Shown here: positions 8,960 through 18,527 of the stretch, one piece after another
Numbering within the stretch: position 1 is the first letter of the stretch
How the letters are laid out: every line of letters starts with the position of its first letter
DNA from: Hahella sp. CCB-MM4
Lineage (GTDB): Bacteria; Pseudomonadota; Gammaproteobacteria; Pseudomonadales; Oleiphilaceae
Length of the DNA stretch: 64,000 nt
Assembly: GCF_002260525.1 (NCBI RefSeq)
Contig: NZ_MRYI01000002.1
Span: 620,001 to 684,000, forward strand
Direction of reading: 5' to 3'
The notes under the pieces: model-generated
Database searches by the model: none
Told to the model about the DNA's origin: nothing
What the model saw: only the letters and a program-made list of their open reading frames with translations
Translations under genes and position numbers: made by a program

Positions 8960-10228
8960 TTACCCGGAATGACCGGATGCATCAGGCAGCAGGGACTCAG
9001 CAGCATACAATTCCTGCAAGGTCTCGCGACGTCTGATCAGGTGCGTCTCGTTGCCATCGACCATCACCTCTGCCGCCCGAGCCCGGGAGTTGTAGTTGGA
9101 ACTCATCGTGAATCCGTATGCCCCGGCTGACCTTACTGCAAGCAGGTCTCCCGGTTTGAGGTTCAGCAACCGGTCTTTACCGATGAAGTCACCCGTTTCA
9201 CAGACCGGTCCGACAATATCAAAGCTGGCTTCAGTACCTTCCTGATGTGGCTGAACCGGAATAATATTTTGCCAGGCGCCGTAGAGGGAAGGGCGGATAA
9301 GGTCGTTCATGGCCGCATCCACAATCGCAAAATGCTTATGCCCGTTGTCTTTGAGGAACTCGACCCGAGTCAACATGATGCCCGCATTTGCCGCAATGGA
9401 ACGCCCGGGTTCCAACACCAGGGTAAGACCTGACTCTTTCATTCGATCCAGCACCGCAGCGGCATATTCCGTCGGATGGGGAGGCGACTCTTCGTTGTAG
9501 GTCACACCCAGTCCACCCCCGAGATCCAAATGACGCAGGGGAATACCTTCAGCTGCCAGCTGCCTTACAGTTGCTAGCACACGATCCAGTGCATCAAGGA
9601 ACGGCGCAATTTGAGTCAATTGAGAGCCGATATGGCAGTCAATGCCCATCACTTCCAAATGGGGAGACTTAGCAGCCCGACGATACAGCTCCAGAGCTAC
9701 ATCAATATCGATACCGAACTTGTTCTCTTTCAGGCCGGTTGAAATGTAGGGGTGGGTCTGTGCATCCACATCAGGATTGACCCGTAGAGAGATCGGAGCT
9801 TTTTTCCGGCATTCCGCAGCCACCTGTTCCACCAGACCGAGTTCGGCTTCGGACTCGATATTGAAACAGTGTACACCGACTTCCAGTGCCCGACGGATCT
9901 CCCCAGCTTGCTTGCCAACGCCAGAAAAAACCACCTTGTCCGGACTGCCCCCTGCGGCCAGCACTCTTTCCAGCTCACCCTGGGACACGATGTCAAATCC
10001 TGCACCCAGCCGGGCCAGGACATTCAGCACTGCCAGATTGGAGTTCGCCTTCACCGCATAACAGATCAGGTGGGGATAGTCCTGCAGGGCAGTCTGGTAA
10101 GCATGATAATGCCTTTCCAGAGTGGCCCGGGAATATACATAACAGGGAGTGCCGTATTGTTCGGCAATATCTTGAACGGCAACATCTTCAGCAAACAGCT
10201 GATTTTGCCGGTAATTAAAGTAATCCAT
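8960..10228 (-). CDS. lysA: Diaminopimelate decarboxylase
   Basis: A 422-residue fold-III PLP enzyme making L-lysine from meso-diaminopimelate, the last lysine step. The PLP lysine is Lys60 in [15 protein letters not shown] and the GGGLGV glycine loop bind the cofactor phosphate. CETGDF near residue 345 supplies the active-site cysteine from the partner subunit. ATG 10228 follows the lipoprotein gene lptM by about 40 bases; dapF follows immediately. The order lptM-lysA-dapF is conserved in gammaproteobacteria. Confidence 0.97.
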   Translation of the reverse strand: MDYFNYRQNQLFAEDVAVQDIAEQYGTPCYVYSRATLERHYHAYQTALQDYPHLICYAVKANSNLAVLNVLARLGAGFDIVSQGELERVLAAGGSPDKVVFSGVGKQAGEIRRALEVGVHCFNIESEAELGLVEQVAAECRKKAPISLRVNPDVDAQTHPYISTGLKENKFGIDIDVALELYRRAAKSPHLEVMGIDCHIGSQLTQIAPFLDALDRVLATVRQLAAEGIPLRHLDLGGGLGVTYNEESPPHPTEYAAAVLDRMKESGLTLVLEPGRSIAANAGIMLTRVEFLKDNGHKHFAIVDAAMNDLIRPSLYGAWQNIIPVQPHQEGTEASFDIVGPVCETGDFIGKDRLLNLKPGDLLAVRSAGAYGFTMSSNYNSRARAAEVMVDGNETHLIRRRETLQELYAAESLLPDASGHSG

Positions 10229-10269
10229 AATTCGACTCAGCAGTGAGACAGATCATGCAACTGTCGACT

Positions 10270-10419
10270 TCACCCAGGTAAATTACCAGGTGCCACCCAG
10301 ACGCCGTCCGGGGCTGACCACTGCCAGAGCTCCTGAGGCAATTGCAAGGGGCCTTTCTGGCCACATGACAATAACCCGAGGCAAGCTGCTACAACGATGG
10401 CGACGCCAATAATCCGCAT
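10270..10419 (-). CDS. lptM: Small outer-membrane lipoprotein LptM (YifL family)
   Basis: A 49-residue lipoprotein read from ATG 10419 to TGA 10270-10272. It opens with a short hydrophobic signal and has the lipobox LLSC at residues 16-19. The mature end CGQKGPLQLP is the hallmark of the LptM/YifL/LppL family. In Escherichia coli LptM assists oxidative maturation of the LPS translocon protein LptD. It sits directly before lysA, as lppL does in Pseudomonas, and is probably its operon leader gene. The tail after residue 29 is short and Trp-rich (ELWQW). Confidence 0.88.
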   Translation of the reverse strand: MRIIGVAIVVAACLGLLSCGQKGPLQLPQELWQWSAPDGVWVAPGNLPG

Positions 10420-10537
10420 GAACTATCCCGAAATTCAATCAAATTGGGCAAGTATACCGGGCACTACAGCCAATAGAAACACCGCTGTCATGTTTAACTG
10501 TCAGTGGTTGCGGAGTATTTTCAGCCAGTGCACAAAT

Positions 10538-13426
10538 TTAATTACTGCGCACTGCTCCCTGGTCGGTGGGCAGCTGTCTGGCAGCATTGATACTGCTTTC
10601 AAGCTCCAGCTTGTATTTAACGTATTCAATGGTTTGCAGGCGAAGGGATTCCCCCGCCAGACTGTGGGGCAGACTCAGATCAGTCAGATAGCAAGGTAGC
10701 GGCGGTCGATGATCAAATCGTCCCTGCAGGTAGTGGGCCAGCGCCCCCACCACCTGCTCCCCGTATTCCAACATGCTGAACTCCTGGTGCTCGCAATAAA
10801 GGTTGAAACCCAGACGGTCCTTCTCAGTCAGGTTACCGATAGCCTGTACCTCGATGTATTTTCCGAAGCCCTGCTGACTCATCACTCTCACCGGCGTGGG
10901 TTTGTATCCCTTGGAATCATTGAGCAGCTGGTAGAACTCGATTTCACTGGCTGCCATATTTTCTGCCAGGGTATCGTGCATTTGCTTACGTTCCTGAACG
11001 CTGTACAGGAAGTTGGACAAAGCGCCGAGGAAGGTTTCAACGGAAGGCACCAATACATTACGCCGCAAGACTGATCCCCGCTCATCTATAACGATCAGTT
11101 GCAGAACCTCTTCCTGCATCCAATAAAAGGCCTGAATCGCATTCGGACGCATGCTGGCGAAGGCAGCTTCAAGAGGATCCCCTTTCAGGGCATAAGCATC
11201 CAGTTCAATGGCACGGAACTGTCGCTGAGGCTGCTCCAGATAACGACAAAGTTCAGGATAGGCGGACAAAGAGGTGAATCGGGGTTGCCGCCCCTCAAAT
11301 TGGAGCACAAAGTATCGCTCTTCCATCTCCAGCAGATATCGTTTCGGCGTGTCCGACTTGAAGAAGCATTCCATCACCTGCTGAAAGAGTTTGCTGACCC
11401 GACTGGCAATAGCTGAGGCCCTTGATGCACAAAAACAGAGCACGGCAATACCAGGTACTTTATCGCCATACTGCTCAGCTTCGGCCAAAGCGGCAAGAGT
11501 ATTATTCAGACTTTGGACCAGCGTATCACCGGACTCATAACGCTGAACCATCACCTCGTTCCAGGAATTGACCGTCACCTGATCCAATGTCAGTACCAGA
11601 TTGGACCGCTCAGATGAATACCCCAGAGAATCATTACGATCACTGAGTTTATGCAGACCCCGCTTGGTCAGATCCAGCATCGGATCAACACCCACATTCA
11701 CATAGAGAATCGAACCCCGGATCTGAGCCTTATCCCGATAGGCCTGCTGGGACACTTCCGGGAGCGGCAAATGCATCAGCGTCCGCAGGCTGGTGATGAT
11801 CTGTTGCAGCTCAAACAGGCTGGCCTGCGTTTCCCCGGCCACCAGGCTCACACTGGTGGCTGAGGTCAGCAGTCCATTGACGTATGACCACACGATCAAT
11901 TCGATCAGGCTGTTGGAACGCTTCAGTGCAGGGTAGAAATCCGCATCGTTGACGTTAGCCAGATTACGATACAGCAGCCAGCCATTCTGGCTGGAAGCAA
12001 GCACCTGACTACTCAAATGATGGAAAGACAGGTTGTCTTCCGCAATATTGGGAGCGATGTTCGGATTAATCATTTCAACCTTGCCGGCTTTACGCTGGAA
12101 GGTTGCATAGAGCTTACGCCCCAACAGGTGAATGTCACGAGCACTGATCGCCACCGCCAGGCCCTTATCCCTGGCATATCCGGAAAGAAAACGGTAACTG
12201 CCGGTCAATTCGTTGACGACACTGCGTTTTTCCCGCATGACTTCGTCCACTTTCCAGCTATTCCGCTGATCGAGATAACGGATGTCCGTATCAGACCAGC
12301 CCCACTCCGCCACCAGCTTTTCCATGATATTTCTTCGCCAGCTCTTCTGGTGTGCAGGTACCAGCCGGGAAAGATTCTCTCCCACTTTGAGGTAAAAACT
12401 GCGTCGAACCAGATCCAGCCGCTGCCACTCTTCGCGGGCACTCAGAGAGGCTTCAATACGCCGGTATATCATTACGTATGGGTCCAGTTCATCCGGGTCC
12501 ATCTCATCATCGAATACCGCTTTCTTGAAGGTCACGCATAATGGGGGAACCGAACCGTCTTCATTGGCATAGGCCTCTGCCAGAACCAGCTTCAACACGG
12601 ACTTATATGGGGAATCGATGCCCTTATACAGCTGCCACATGCCCGCCCCAACAAACTCATTGGGAGGTATTCGCCCACACCCGCCGAAGTCGATGTAGTC
12701 GCTGCTGCGGACAAAGCGCTTTTCCAGCAATTGTTTTGCTACTGCCAGATAATTCATTTCCTCCCCGGCAGGTATTAACCACCATAGCGGATACGCCCCG
12801 CCCAACCAGATTCCAGTACGGTAGAATTCATCCAGTAAAAGAAAATGCTGTGCGGTTCCACAGTCCTCACTATCCACCGTCGCCTGCTGCCGGCCGCTCC
12901 TGAATTCCTGGGCATCCATGAGGAAGATGTGTATCTCCGCTCCCATTTCCTCGCCCCATTCAGAAATCAGCCTCGCCTTTTTCTCCAACTCGGCAATGGC
13001 GGCCGCATCCAGGCCATGGCGATAACACAGCCAAACATCCAGATCACTACTACCTGAGTGAGCAATAGAGCCGGTACTCCCCATCAGGAACAGGCTGACG
13101 ATATCCGCCTGGACCTTCTTGCCGGATTCTTTGAAATTGAATGACCGGGACAGGCGTTGTGCCTGCTGAATCACGTTCTTGTCCGGTTGGTAATTATGCA
13201 GGCGGTGGGGCGTTTTACGGGAAACATATCCCGGCAGAAGCGGGTGGTTCACATGAACCAGCAACGGTAAAAGGTCCACGACCACTTGCTGACGGGGAGT
13301 CAGTGCCATACGGGTGCGCTGAAGCCGGCATTCAACCAAAGAAAGAAAGCGCTGTGTGAGCGTCTTCAATACTTTGCGGTCGACACCTTCGTTATAATCG
13401 GGGTTTATCTGCCTGCGCACATTCAT
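10538..13426 (-). CDS. cyaA: Class I adenylate cyclase
   Basis: A 962-residue class I (enterobacterial-type) adenylate cyclase that makes cAMP. The N-terminal catalytic half contains the nucleotidyltransferase motif MGSTGSIAHSGSSDLDVW (about residues 115-132), with Asp128 and Asp130 as metal ligands. The C-terminal half is the regulatory region that in enterobacteria responds to the PTS; no known domain is evident in it. ATG 13426 (MNVRRQINPDYNEG) is chosen because family similarity begins there; the frame runs 27 codons further upstream without an ATG of matching context. It is transcribed alone, divergent from the molybdopterin-fold/kinase pair. Confidence 0.95.
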   Translation of the reverse strand: MNVRRQINPDYNEGVDRKVLKTLTQRFLSLVECRLQRTRMALTPRQQVVVDLLPLLVHVNHPLLPGYVSRKTPHRLHNYQPDKNVIQQAQRLSRSFNFKESGKKVQADIVSLFLMGSTGSIAHSGSSDLDVWLCYRHGLDAAAIAELEKKARLISEWGEEMGAEIHIFLMDAQEFRSGRQQATVDSEDCGTAQHFLLLDEFYRTGIWLGGAYPLWWLIPAGEEMNYLAVAKQLLEKRFVRSSDYIDFGGCGRIPPNEFVGAGMWQLYKGIDSPYKSVLKLVLAEAYANEDGSVPPLCVTFKKAVFDDEMDPDELDPYVMIYRRIEASLSAREEWQRLDLVRRSFYLKVGENLSRLVPAHQKSWRRNIMEKLVAEWGWSDTDIRYLDQRNSWKVDEVMREKRSVVNELTGSYRFLSGYARDKGLAVAISARDIHLLGRKLYATFQRKAGKVEMINPNIAPNIAEDNLSFHHLSSQVLASSQNGWLLYRNLANVNDADFYPALKRSNSLIELIVWSYVNGLLTSATSVSLVAGETQASLFELQQIITSLRTLMHLPLPEVSQQAYRDKAQIRGSILYVNVGVDPMLDLTKRGLHKLSDRNDSLGYSSERSNLVLTLDQVTVNSWNEVMVQRYESGDTLVQSLNNTLAALAEAEQYGDKVPGIAVLCFCASRASAIASRVSKLFQQVMECFFKSDTPKRYLLEMEERYFVLQFEGRQPRFTSLSAYPELCRYLEQPQRQFRAIELDAYALKGDPLEAAFASMRPNAIQAFYWMQEEVLQLIVIDERGSVLRRNVLVPSVETFLGALSNFLYSVQERKQMHDTLAENMAASEIEFYQLLNDSKGYKPTPVRVMSQQGFGKYIEVQAIGNLTEKDRLGFNLYCEHQEFSMLEYGEQVVGALAHYLQGRFDHRPPLPCYLTDLSLPHSLAGESLRLQTIEYVKYKLELESSINAARQLPTDQGAVRSN

Positions 13427-13603
13427 GGCTAAGAGTATAGCGGAGGAAGTAACAATCTCCGCCAGCCTAAACATGCCACTTTGTAGTAGTAGTGTTACCA
13501 AAAGCACAGTGCACTTTATATTTGGCGGTAAAATAGGTTACTTTTGCCTGCAGTGTTGTGAACCCTAGGGGTTTCTACAAGGAAATACGCAATAGAGGAT
13601 CTT

Positions 13604-14107
13604 ATGAAAACATTGCGCCTGTTTTTATTGATGCTTGGCCTGGGCCTTTGCTTTCAGTCATTTGCCAGCGGACTCCGCGCCCCTGAGGGAGCCGTCGTAC
13701 TTACCGTAGCCGGTAACATCCTGAAAACCAACGAAGACCATGTGGCAGCATTCGATCTGAACATGCTCGACCAACTGCCCCAACACTCAGTCAATACAAC
13801 AACCCCATGGTTTGATAAACCCAAGACATTCACCGGCCCGCTGGCAAGGGATGTTCTGAAACTGCTGGGCGCGTCCGGAACTAACGCCAGGGCTGTCGCT
13901 CTCAATGATTACCATATCGATATCCCCACCCAGGACTTTGACGATTTCGATGTGATATTGGCAACACGTATCGACGGAGAAATATTGAGCATCAGGGATA
14001 AAGGACCTCTCTTTATCATTTACCCCTTCGACCAGATACCTGAGACCCGAAATGAGGTGTTTTTCCAACGTTGCATATGGCAGCTTGTTCAGGTAATTGT
14101 TGAGTAG
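13604..14107 (+). CDS. Exported oxidoreductase-molybdopterin-fold protein
   Basis: A 167-residue exported protein with a signal peptide (1-22, ending FAS) and a single domain like the sulfite-oxidase molybdopterin-binding fold. The pattern WFDKPKTFTGPLARDVLKLLG, the IDIPTQDFDDFDVILAT strand region and DKGPLFIIYPFD match small members of that family. The cysteine that would ligate molybdenum in true enzymes is not visible: the only cysteine in the mature chain is in the last 20 residues (FFQRCIW). It is therefore more likely a ligand-binding or partner protein than a catalyst (inference). AGAGGAT precedes ATG 13604. The hybrid kinase gene starts 25 bases after its stop, implying a shared signalling role. 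Confidence 0.8.
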   Translation: MKTLRLFLLMLGLGLCFQSFASGLRAPEGAVVLTVAGNILKTNEDHVAAFDLNMLDQLPQHSVNTTTPWFDKPKTFTGPLARDVLKLLGASGTNARAVALNDYHIDIPTQDFDDFDVILATRIDGEILSIRDKGPLFIIYPFDQIPETRNEVFFQRCIWQLVQVIVE

Positions 14108-14132
14108 ATTTGATGCTGCAGGGAGGAGCAAG

Positions 14133-15998
14133 ATGTTGGTCAAAAGAATTCGATGGATCGTTGGTATTGCACTGGTTACAGCAACCGTCATATTAGCTGT
14201 CGCTATATTTTCTACGATCGGCTCGTTACGTGAGGGAGCCCTGGAAGTAAGAGTCGCCAAGGACGATCTGTACTGGTCCATACATCAGATCGAATCCGAA
14301 GCGATGAACTTGCTGATCATCGCCCACACCATGCAGAACGGAGAGCACCCTCCGGAAGATCTCAACACCCGTTATTCCGTATTGTTGAGTCGCACAGATC
14401 TTTTCAAGGAAGGGGAATTCCGCGAAGCGGTCAATATCCTGCCCGATACTCGCGATCTCATGATGACAATTACCACGCGGGTGGAAGCACTCGGGCCGCT
14501 TATAGAGAGCGCTTTAAAAACACCAGACGCGATTCCCCCGGCACTGATAGAGAAACTGGAAATCATCCGCCGCACTGCCAGGGATCTGACCCTCACCGCC
14601 CATAAAGAGCACGTGACACACCGGGTTATCAAAAGGGGTGAACTGACAGACACCTTCTACTATACAGAGGCTCTGCTGTGTGTATTGGCCGGCGTGATCG
14701 TCATTAGCATGGTTTCCCTTTACTGGCTCATGTACCTGGCCAGAAAAGCGCAGTTGGATGCAGATTTTCAACGTCGCCGGGCCGAATCCAACAGTGACGC
14801 CAAAAGCAGATTTCTGTCTAACATGAGCCATGAGCTGCGTACCCCTCTGAACGCAATCATGGGGTTCGCCCAGCTTATCCAGCTGAACAGCCGCAATCTG
14901 ACAACCGAACAGACCCAATATATCAATCAAATATACAAAGCCAGCGAACACCTGTTGTCGCTAATCATCGATATTATGGATCTTTCCAAGATAGAGAGCG
15001 GCCAGTTGAGCATCGAGCTAGCCCCATGCCAGATCCAACCGGTCATCAATGAGTCCGTCGCAATGGTGCGCAGCATGGCCCAGGCCAACAGCATCAGTAT
15101 TTACAAACCCGATCTGCGTCAGGACTACCTGATCAATGCCAACCATACCCGTACAGTTCAGGTACTGACCAACTTCCTGACCAATGCCATCAAATACAAC
15201 CATAAGGGCGGCTGGGTCAAAATCGAGCTCGATCATAATGCTATCACCGGCATGCTGCGAATCAGTGTTGCCGACAATGGTATGGGCATCGCCAAAAAAG
15301 ACCACTGCAAGGTGTTCAAACCATTCGAGCGGCTTGCACATGATCCGGCCATCGAGGGAAGCGGTATTGGCCTGGCCATGAGCAGCCAACTGGTCCAACT
15401 GATGAATGGACAGATAGGCTTCAACTCCAAGGAAGATCAAGGCAGTTATTTCTGGCTCGAACTCCCCGTTCTGGAGGTCGTTACTGCGCCATCTGAGGAG
15501 ACAGCAACGACAGGGTCCGAGAATAAACAATTCCCGGCTCATTCGTTGCCGGAGTTTGAATATCTGGAAGGCCTCAAGGAACTCGCCAGCGGCCTGAAAA
15601 CAGTCCTGTACATCGAAGATAACGACTCCAGCATCAGGGTCATGGAAGGCCTGTTCGACAGTTTTGCCAATATTCGCCTGATGACTGCGACAACCGCTGA
15701 GCAGGGTTTAGACCTGGCACGCTCCTGCCTGCCCCAGTTAATCCTGCTGGACTTGAATCTTCCAACCACTTCTGGCCTGGAGGTCTGCGCTTTATTAAGA
15801 AACGATCCCCGACTGTCGGATATTCCTATCATTGCGGTCACCGCCAATGTGAACGGCAGTCAGGAAGCCAGGGAGCAGGGCCTGGAATTTGACGAGTTCA
15901 TACTCAAGCCGATAGATATTGCCTCCACAAAATCCATCATTCTTCAATATCTCGGCCAGTATCAACCTTCGCGGAAAGACTTATCAGTTCAGGATTGA
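14133..15998 (+). CDS. Hybrid sensor histidine kinase with receiver domain
   Basis: A 621-residue membrane hybrid kinase. TM1 is at about 5-30 and TM2 about 180-205, enclosing a 150-residue helical periplasmic sensor region with no known domain. The HisKA phospho-acceptor is His233 in NMSHELRTPLNAI. The ATPase domain shows NAIKYNHKGG (N box), VADNGMGI and GSGIGLAMS. A C-terminal receiver has Asp540 in LILLDLNLPT and Lys in FILKPI. ATG 14133 is preceded by GGGAGGAG at 14121-14128; the frame also permits an upstream TTG. There is no output domain, so phosphate must pass to another regulator. It is paired with the exported molybdopterin-fold gene directly upstream. Confidence 0.9.
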   Translation: MLVKRIRWIVGIALVTATVILAVAIFSTIGSLREGALEVRVAKDDLYWSIHQIESEAMNLLIIAHTMQNGEHPPEDLNTRYSVLLSRTDLFKEGEFREAVNILPDTRDLMMTITTRVEALGPLIESALKTPDAIPPALIEKLEIIRRTARDLTLTAHKEHVTHRVIKRGELTDTFYYTEALLCVLAGVIVISMVSLYWLMYLARKAQLDADFQRRRAESNSDAKSRFLSNMSHELRTPLNAIMGFAQLIQLNSRNLTTEQTQYINQIYKASEHLLSLIIDIMDLSKIESGQLSIELAPCQIQPVINESVAMVRSMAQANSISIYKPDLRQDYLINANHTRTVQVLTNFLTNAIKYNHKGGWVKIELDHNAITGMLRISVADNGMGIAKKDHCKVFKPFERLAHDPAIEGSGIGLAMSSQLVQLMNGQIGFNSKEDQGSYFWLELPVLEVVTAPSEETATTGSENKQFPAHSLPEFEYLEGLKELASGLKTVLYIEDNDSSIRVMEGLFDSFANIRLMTATTAEQGLDLARSCLPQLILLDLNLPTTSGLEVCALLRNDPRLSDIPIIAVTANVNGSQEAREQGLEFDEFILKPIDIASTKSIILQYLGQYQPSRKDLSVQD

Positions 15999-16018
15999 AG
16001 TCAGTACAGGATTAAAGT
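15985..16018. repeat. Two tandem 17-bp units spanning the kinase stop codon
   Basis: Units 15985-16001 and 16002-16018 read CAGTxCAGGATTxAAGT and differ at two positions. The TGA stop (15996-15998) is inside the first unit. A weaker third copy may follow to about 16034. It resembles the pair at 3529-3564. Confidence 0.6.
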
Positions 16019-16086
16019 TCGCACAAGGTAGTCAGGCAATGGAGATTACCCCTGAAGTCGCGGACTGAATTTTTATAACAACAGAA

Positions 16087-16908
16087 ATGGACGCAGGTAT
16101 GGATACGTCATCTCTCTCATGCAGGGTTTGTCATAGCGATGCCCTATACGTGGGTGCAACGGATTTTAACAAATCCGGTAACGATCACTTTGAGCACAGA
16201 CGTCTGTTTCCAGTCGCTGAAGATCAGGTCGCATACTATCGTTGCCAACACTGCAAGCTCATGTTCACCCCCTATTTCGACGACTGGAATGACAATGATT
16301 TTCGACAACGGGTATATAACCACGAATACCTGTTGGCAGACCCCCCCTTTGCCGGAGAACGGCCAGCCCGTCTGGCAGATTATCTGGCAGGCTTACTCGG
16401 AGATGAACATAAAGACCTGGCAATGTTGGATTTCGGCGGGGGATCCGGACAGCTTGAAGACTATTTAAAGGCTTTGGGGATTCAGAACTGCACCACTTAC
16501 GACCCCCATCATCATGAGAACGACACCAGACCCGAACTCGAATTCGATTTGGTTACCGCCTTTGAAGTCGTGGAACACGTCAGTGATCAATATGACCTGT
16601 TCAGGGACTTGTGTTCGTTGGTTGCCAACGATGGGGTGCTGTTGATAAGCACCCTGTTGCAGCCGGATAACATCGACACTCTCGGCACTGACTGGTGGTA
16701 CGTTTGCCCCCGAAATGCCCATATGACTTTTCACACCCGGGAGAGTCTGCAATGGGTATTGCAGGAGTACGGCTTCACCCTGCATTCGCTTAGTGAAGAG
16801 CTGCACATTGCCTATCGACACCCGAACAGGCTATCCGAGCGCTTTGTCAGCCGGGCTGGCATTGTTCAGGTGAACAGCCAGCCCTCCCCAGAAAAACAGA
16901 TGGCTTAG
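16087..16908 (+). CDS. Class I SAM-dependent methyltransferase with N-terminal CxxC pairs
   Basis: A 273-residue methyltransferase. Two CxxC pairs (Cys12/15 and Cys53/56) form a probable zinc-binding head of the kind seen in several small-molecule and sugar C-methyltransferases. The SAM domain follows: LDFGGGSGQLEDYL (motif I, about 118), YDPHHHEND (acidic loop region), FDLVTAFEVVEHV (motif II/post) and NDGVLLISTLL. The substrate is unknown. A second in-frame ATG lies at 16099. It ends five bases before the convergent argH stop. No neighbour suggests a pathway. Confidence 0.85.
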   Translation: MDAGMDTSSLSCRVCHSDALYVGATDFNKSGNDHFEHRRLFPVAEDQVAYYRCQHCKLMFTPYFDDWNDNDFRQRVYNHEYLLADPPFAGERPARLADYLAGLLGDEHKDLAMLDFGGGSGQLEDYLKALGIQNCTTYDPHHHENDTRPELEFDLVTAFEVVEHVSDQYDLFRDLCSLVANDGVLLISTLLQPDNIDTLGTDWWYVCPRNAHMTFHTRESLQWVLQEYGFTLHSLSEELHIAYRHPNRLSERFVSRAGIVQVNSQPSPEKQMA

Positions 16909-16913
16909 CGAAG

Positions 16914-18311
16914 CTATCTGTCAGCCAGCCACTTCCGTGCCCGGGCAGCCGCTTCCCGCACCTGCTCCGGCGCGGTACCGCCGATATGGTTACGTGCATT
17001 GACTGATCCTTCCAGAGTCAGGACGTCGAAAACATCCGCATCAATGTCCTGGCTGAATTGCTGCAATTCCTCCAGGGTCATTTCGCTCAGGTCACGCCCT
17101 TCCGCTACGCCAAAGGCTACTGATTTACCGACAATCTCGTGGGCATCGCGGAACGGTACACCCTTACGCACCAGATAATCAGCCAGATCCGTCGCGGTGG
17201 AGAACCCACGACGGGCAGCTTCTTCCATCACCGAACGATTGACCGTCAGGGCAGGCATCATATCGCCGTAGGCCTTCAAGGATCCCTTGATGGTATCAAT
17301 CGCATCAAACAGGGGTTCCTTATCTTCCTGGTTGTCCTTGTTATAGGCCAAAGGCTGGCTCTTCATGAGCGTAAGCAATGAGGTCAGGTGACCGTATACC
17401 CGACCGGTCTTTCCACGGATCAGTTCAGGTACATCCGGATTTTTCTTCTGCGGCATGATGGAGGACCCGGTGCAGAAGCGGTCCGGAAGATTGATAAAGT
17501 TGAACTGAGCTGACGTCCACAGTACCAACTCTTCCGAAAAACGTGACATATGCATCATCAAAACGCTGGCAAAGCTGCAGAACTCAATGGCAAAGTCTCT
17601 ATCGCTCACTGCGTCCAGGGAGTTTTCGGCTATCCCGGAGAAGCCCAGAAGATCGCAGGTGATTTGACGCTGGATGGGGTAGGTGGTTCCCGCCAATGCA
17701 GCAGCCCCGAGAGGCAGAATATTGACCCGCTCGCGACAATCCTGAAGACGCCCGTAATCCCGTTTCAACATTTCTACCCAAGCCAGCATGTGATGACCGA
17801 AAGTCACCGGCTGAGCAGTCTGCAAATGGGTAAACCCGGGCATAATGGCATCCGCTTCACGCTCCGCCAGCCCCACCAGACCTTCAATCAGGCGCTTCAG
17901 TTCCTCAGTGATAACGTCAATCTCGTCCCTCAGATATAGGCGAATATCAGTGGCGACCTGATCATTCCGCGAACGTCCGGTATGCAGTTTTTTCCCGGTG
18001 ATACCAATTTTCTGGGTCAGACGAGCTTCAATGTTCATGTGCACATCTTCAAGAGTCACTGACCATTCAAACTGGCCGGCTTCGATTTCTTCCTGAATTT
18101 CATTGAGCCCGGCAATGATCTGGTCTCTCTCTTCGTCACTTAACACACCGACTTTGGCCAGCATGGTGGCGTGGGCAACAGACCCCTGGATATCGTGAAA
18201 ATACATTCGCTGGTCGAACCCAACTGAAGCGGTAAAGCGTTCAACAAAGGCATCTGTGGCTTCGGTAAACCGGCCACCCCAGGGTTTATCGGTGGTATCC
18301 TGCTTTGTCAT
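16914..18311 (-). CDS. argH: Argininosuccinate lyase
   Basis: A 465-residue enzyme of the fumarase/aspartase superfamily that splits argininosuccinate into arginine and fumarate. The signature [12 protein letters not shown] is intact, as are [13 protein letters not shown] and [19 protein letters not shown] 18311 ([15 protein letters not shown]) is the usual start; the frame extends 43 codons further without family similarity. It is divergent from algZ, as in Pseudomonas, with about 215 bases between the starts. Confidence 0.97.
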   Translation of the reverse strand: MTKQDTTDKPWGGRFTEATDAFVERFTASVGFDQRMYFHDIQGSVAHATMLAKVGVLSDEERDQIIAGLNEIQEEIEAGQFEWSVTLEDVHMNIEARLTQKIGITGKKLHTGRSRNDQVATDIRLYLRDEIDVITEELKRLIEGLVGLAEREADAIMPGFTHLQTAQPVTFGHHMLAWVEMLKRDYGRLQDCRERVNILPLGAAALAGTTYPIQRQITCDLLGFSGIAENSLDAVSDRDFAIEFCSFASVLMMHMSRFSEELVLWTSAQFNFINLPDRFCTGSSIMPQKKNPDVPELIRGKTGRVYGHLTSLLTLMKSQPLAYNKDNQEDKEPLFDAIDTIKGSLKAYGDMMPALTVNRSVMEEAARRGFSTATDLADYLVRKGVPFRDAHEIVGKSVAFGVAEGRDLSEMTLEELQQFSQDIDADVFDVLTLEGSVNARNHIGGTAPEQVREAAARARKWLADR

Positions 18312-18527
18312 GGTGTTCAACTTGCCCCATACTGAGAGAGTTAACAGATTCGTCAGGCATCCCATACCATCAAACAGAGCTGACGGGGAGCCTGGGCGAG
18401 GTTGGCGATTATAAGCGTCTGAGTCTGAATTTTCTAACACTGTGTTTGCTGCCGACTGTGTGTCTCGCAGGATTCAAAAGCCTGCAAGCACACTAAGAAT
18501 GACATTTATAACCCCCGGAAGACTTTA

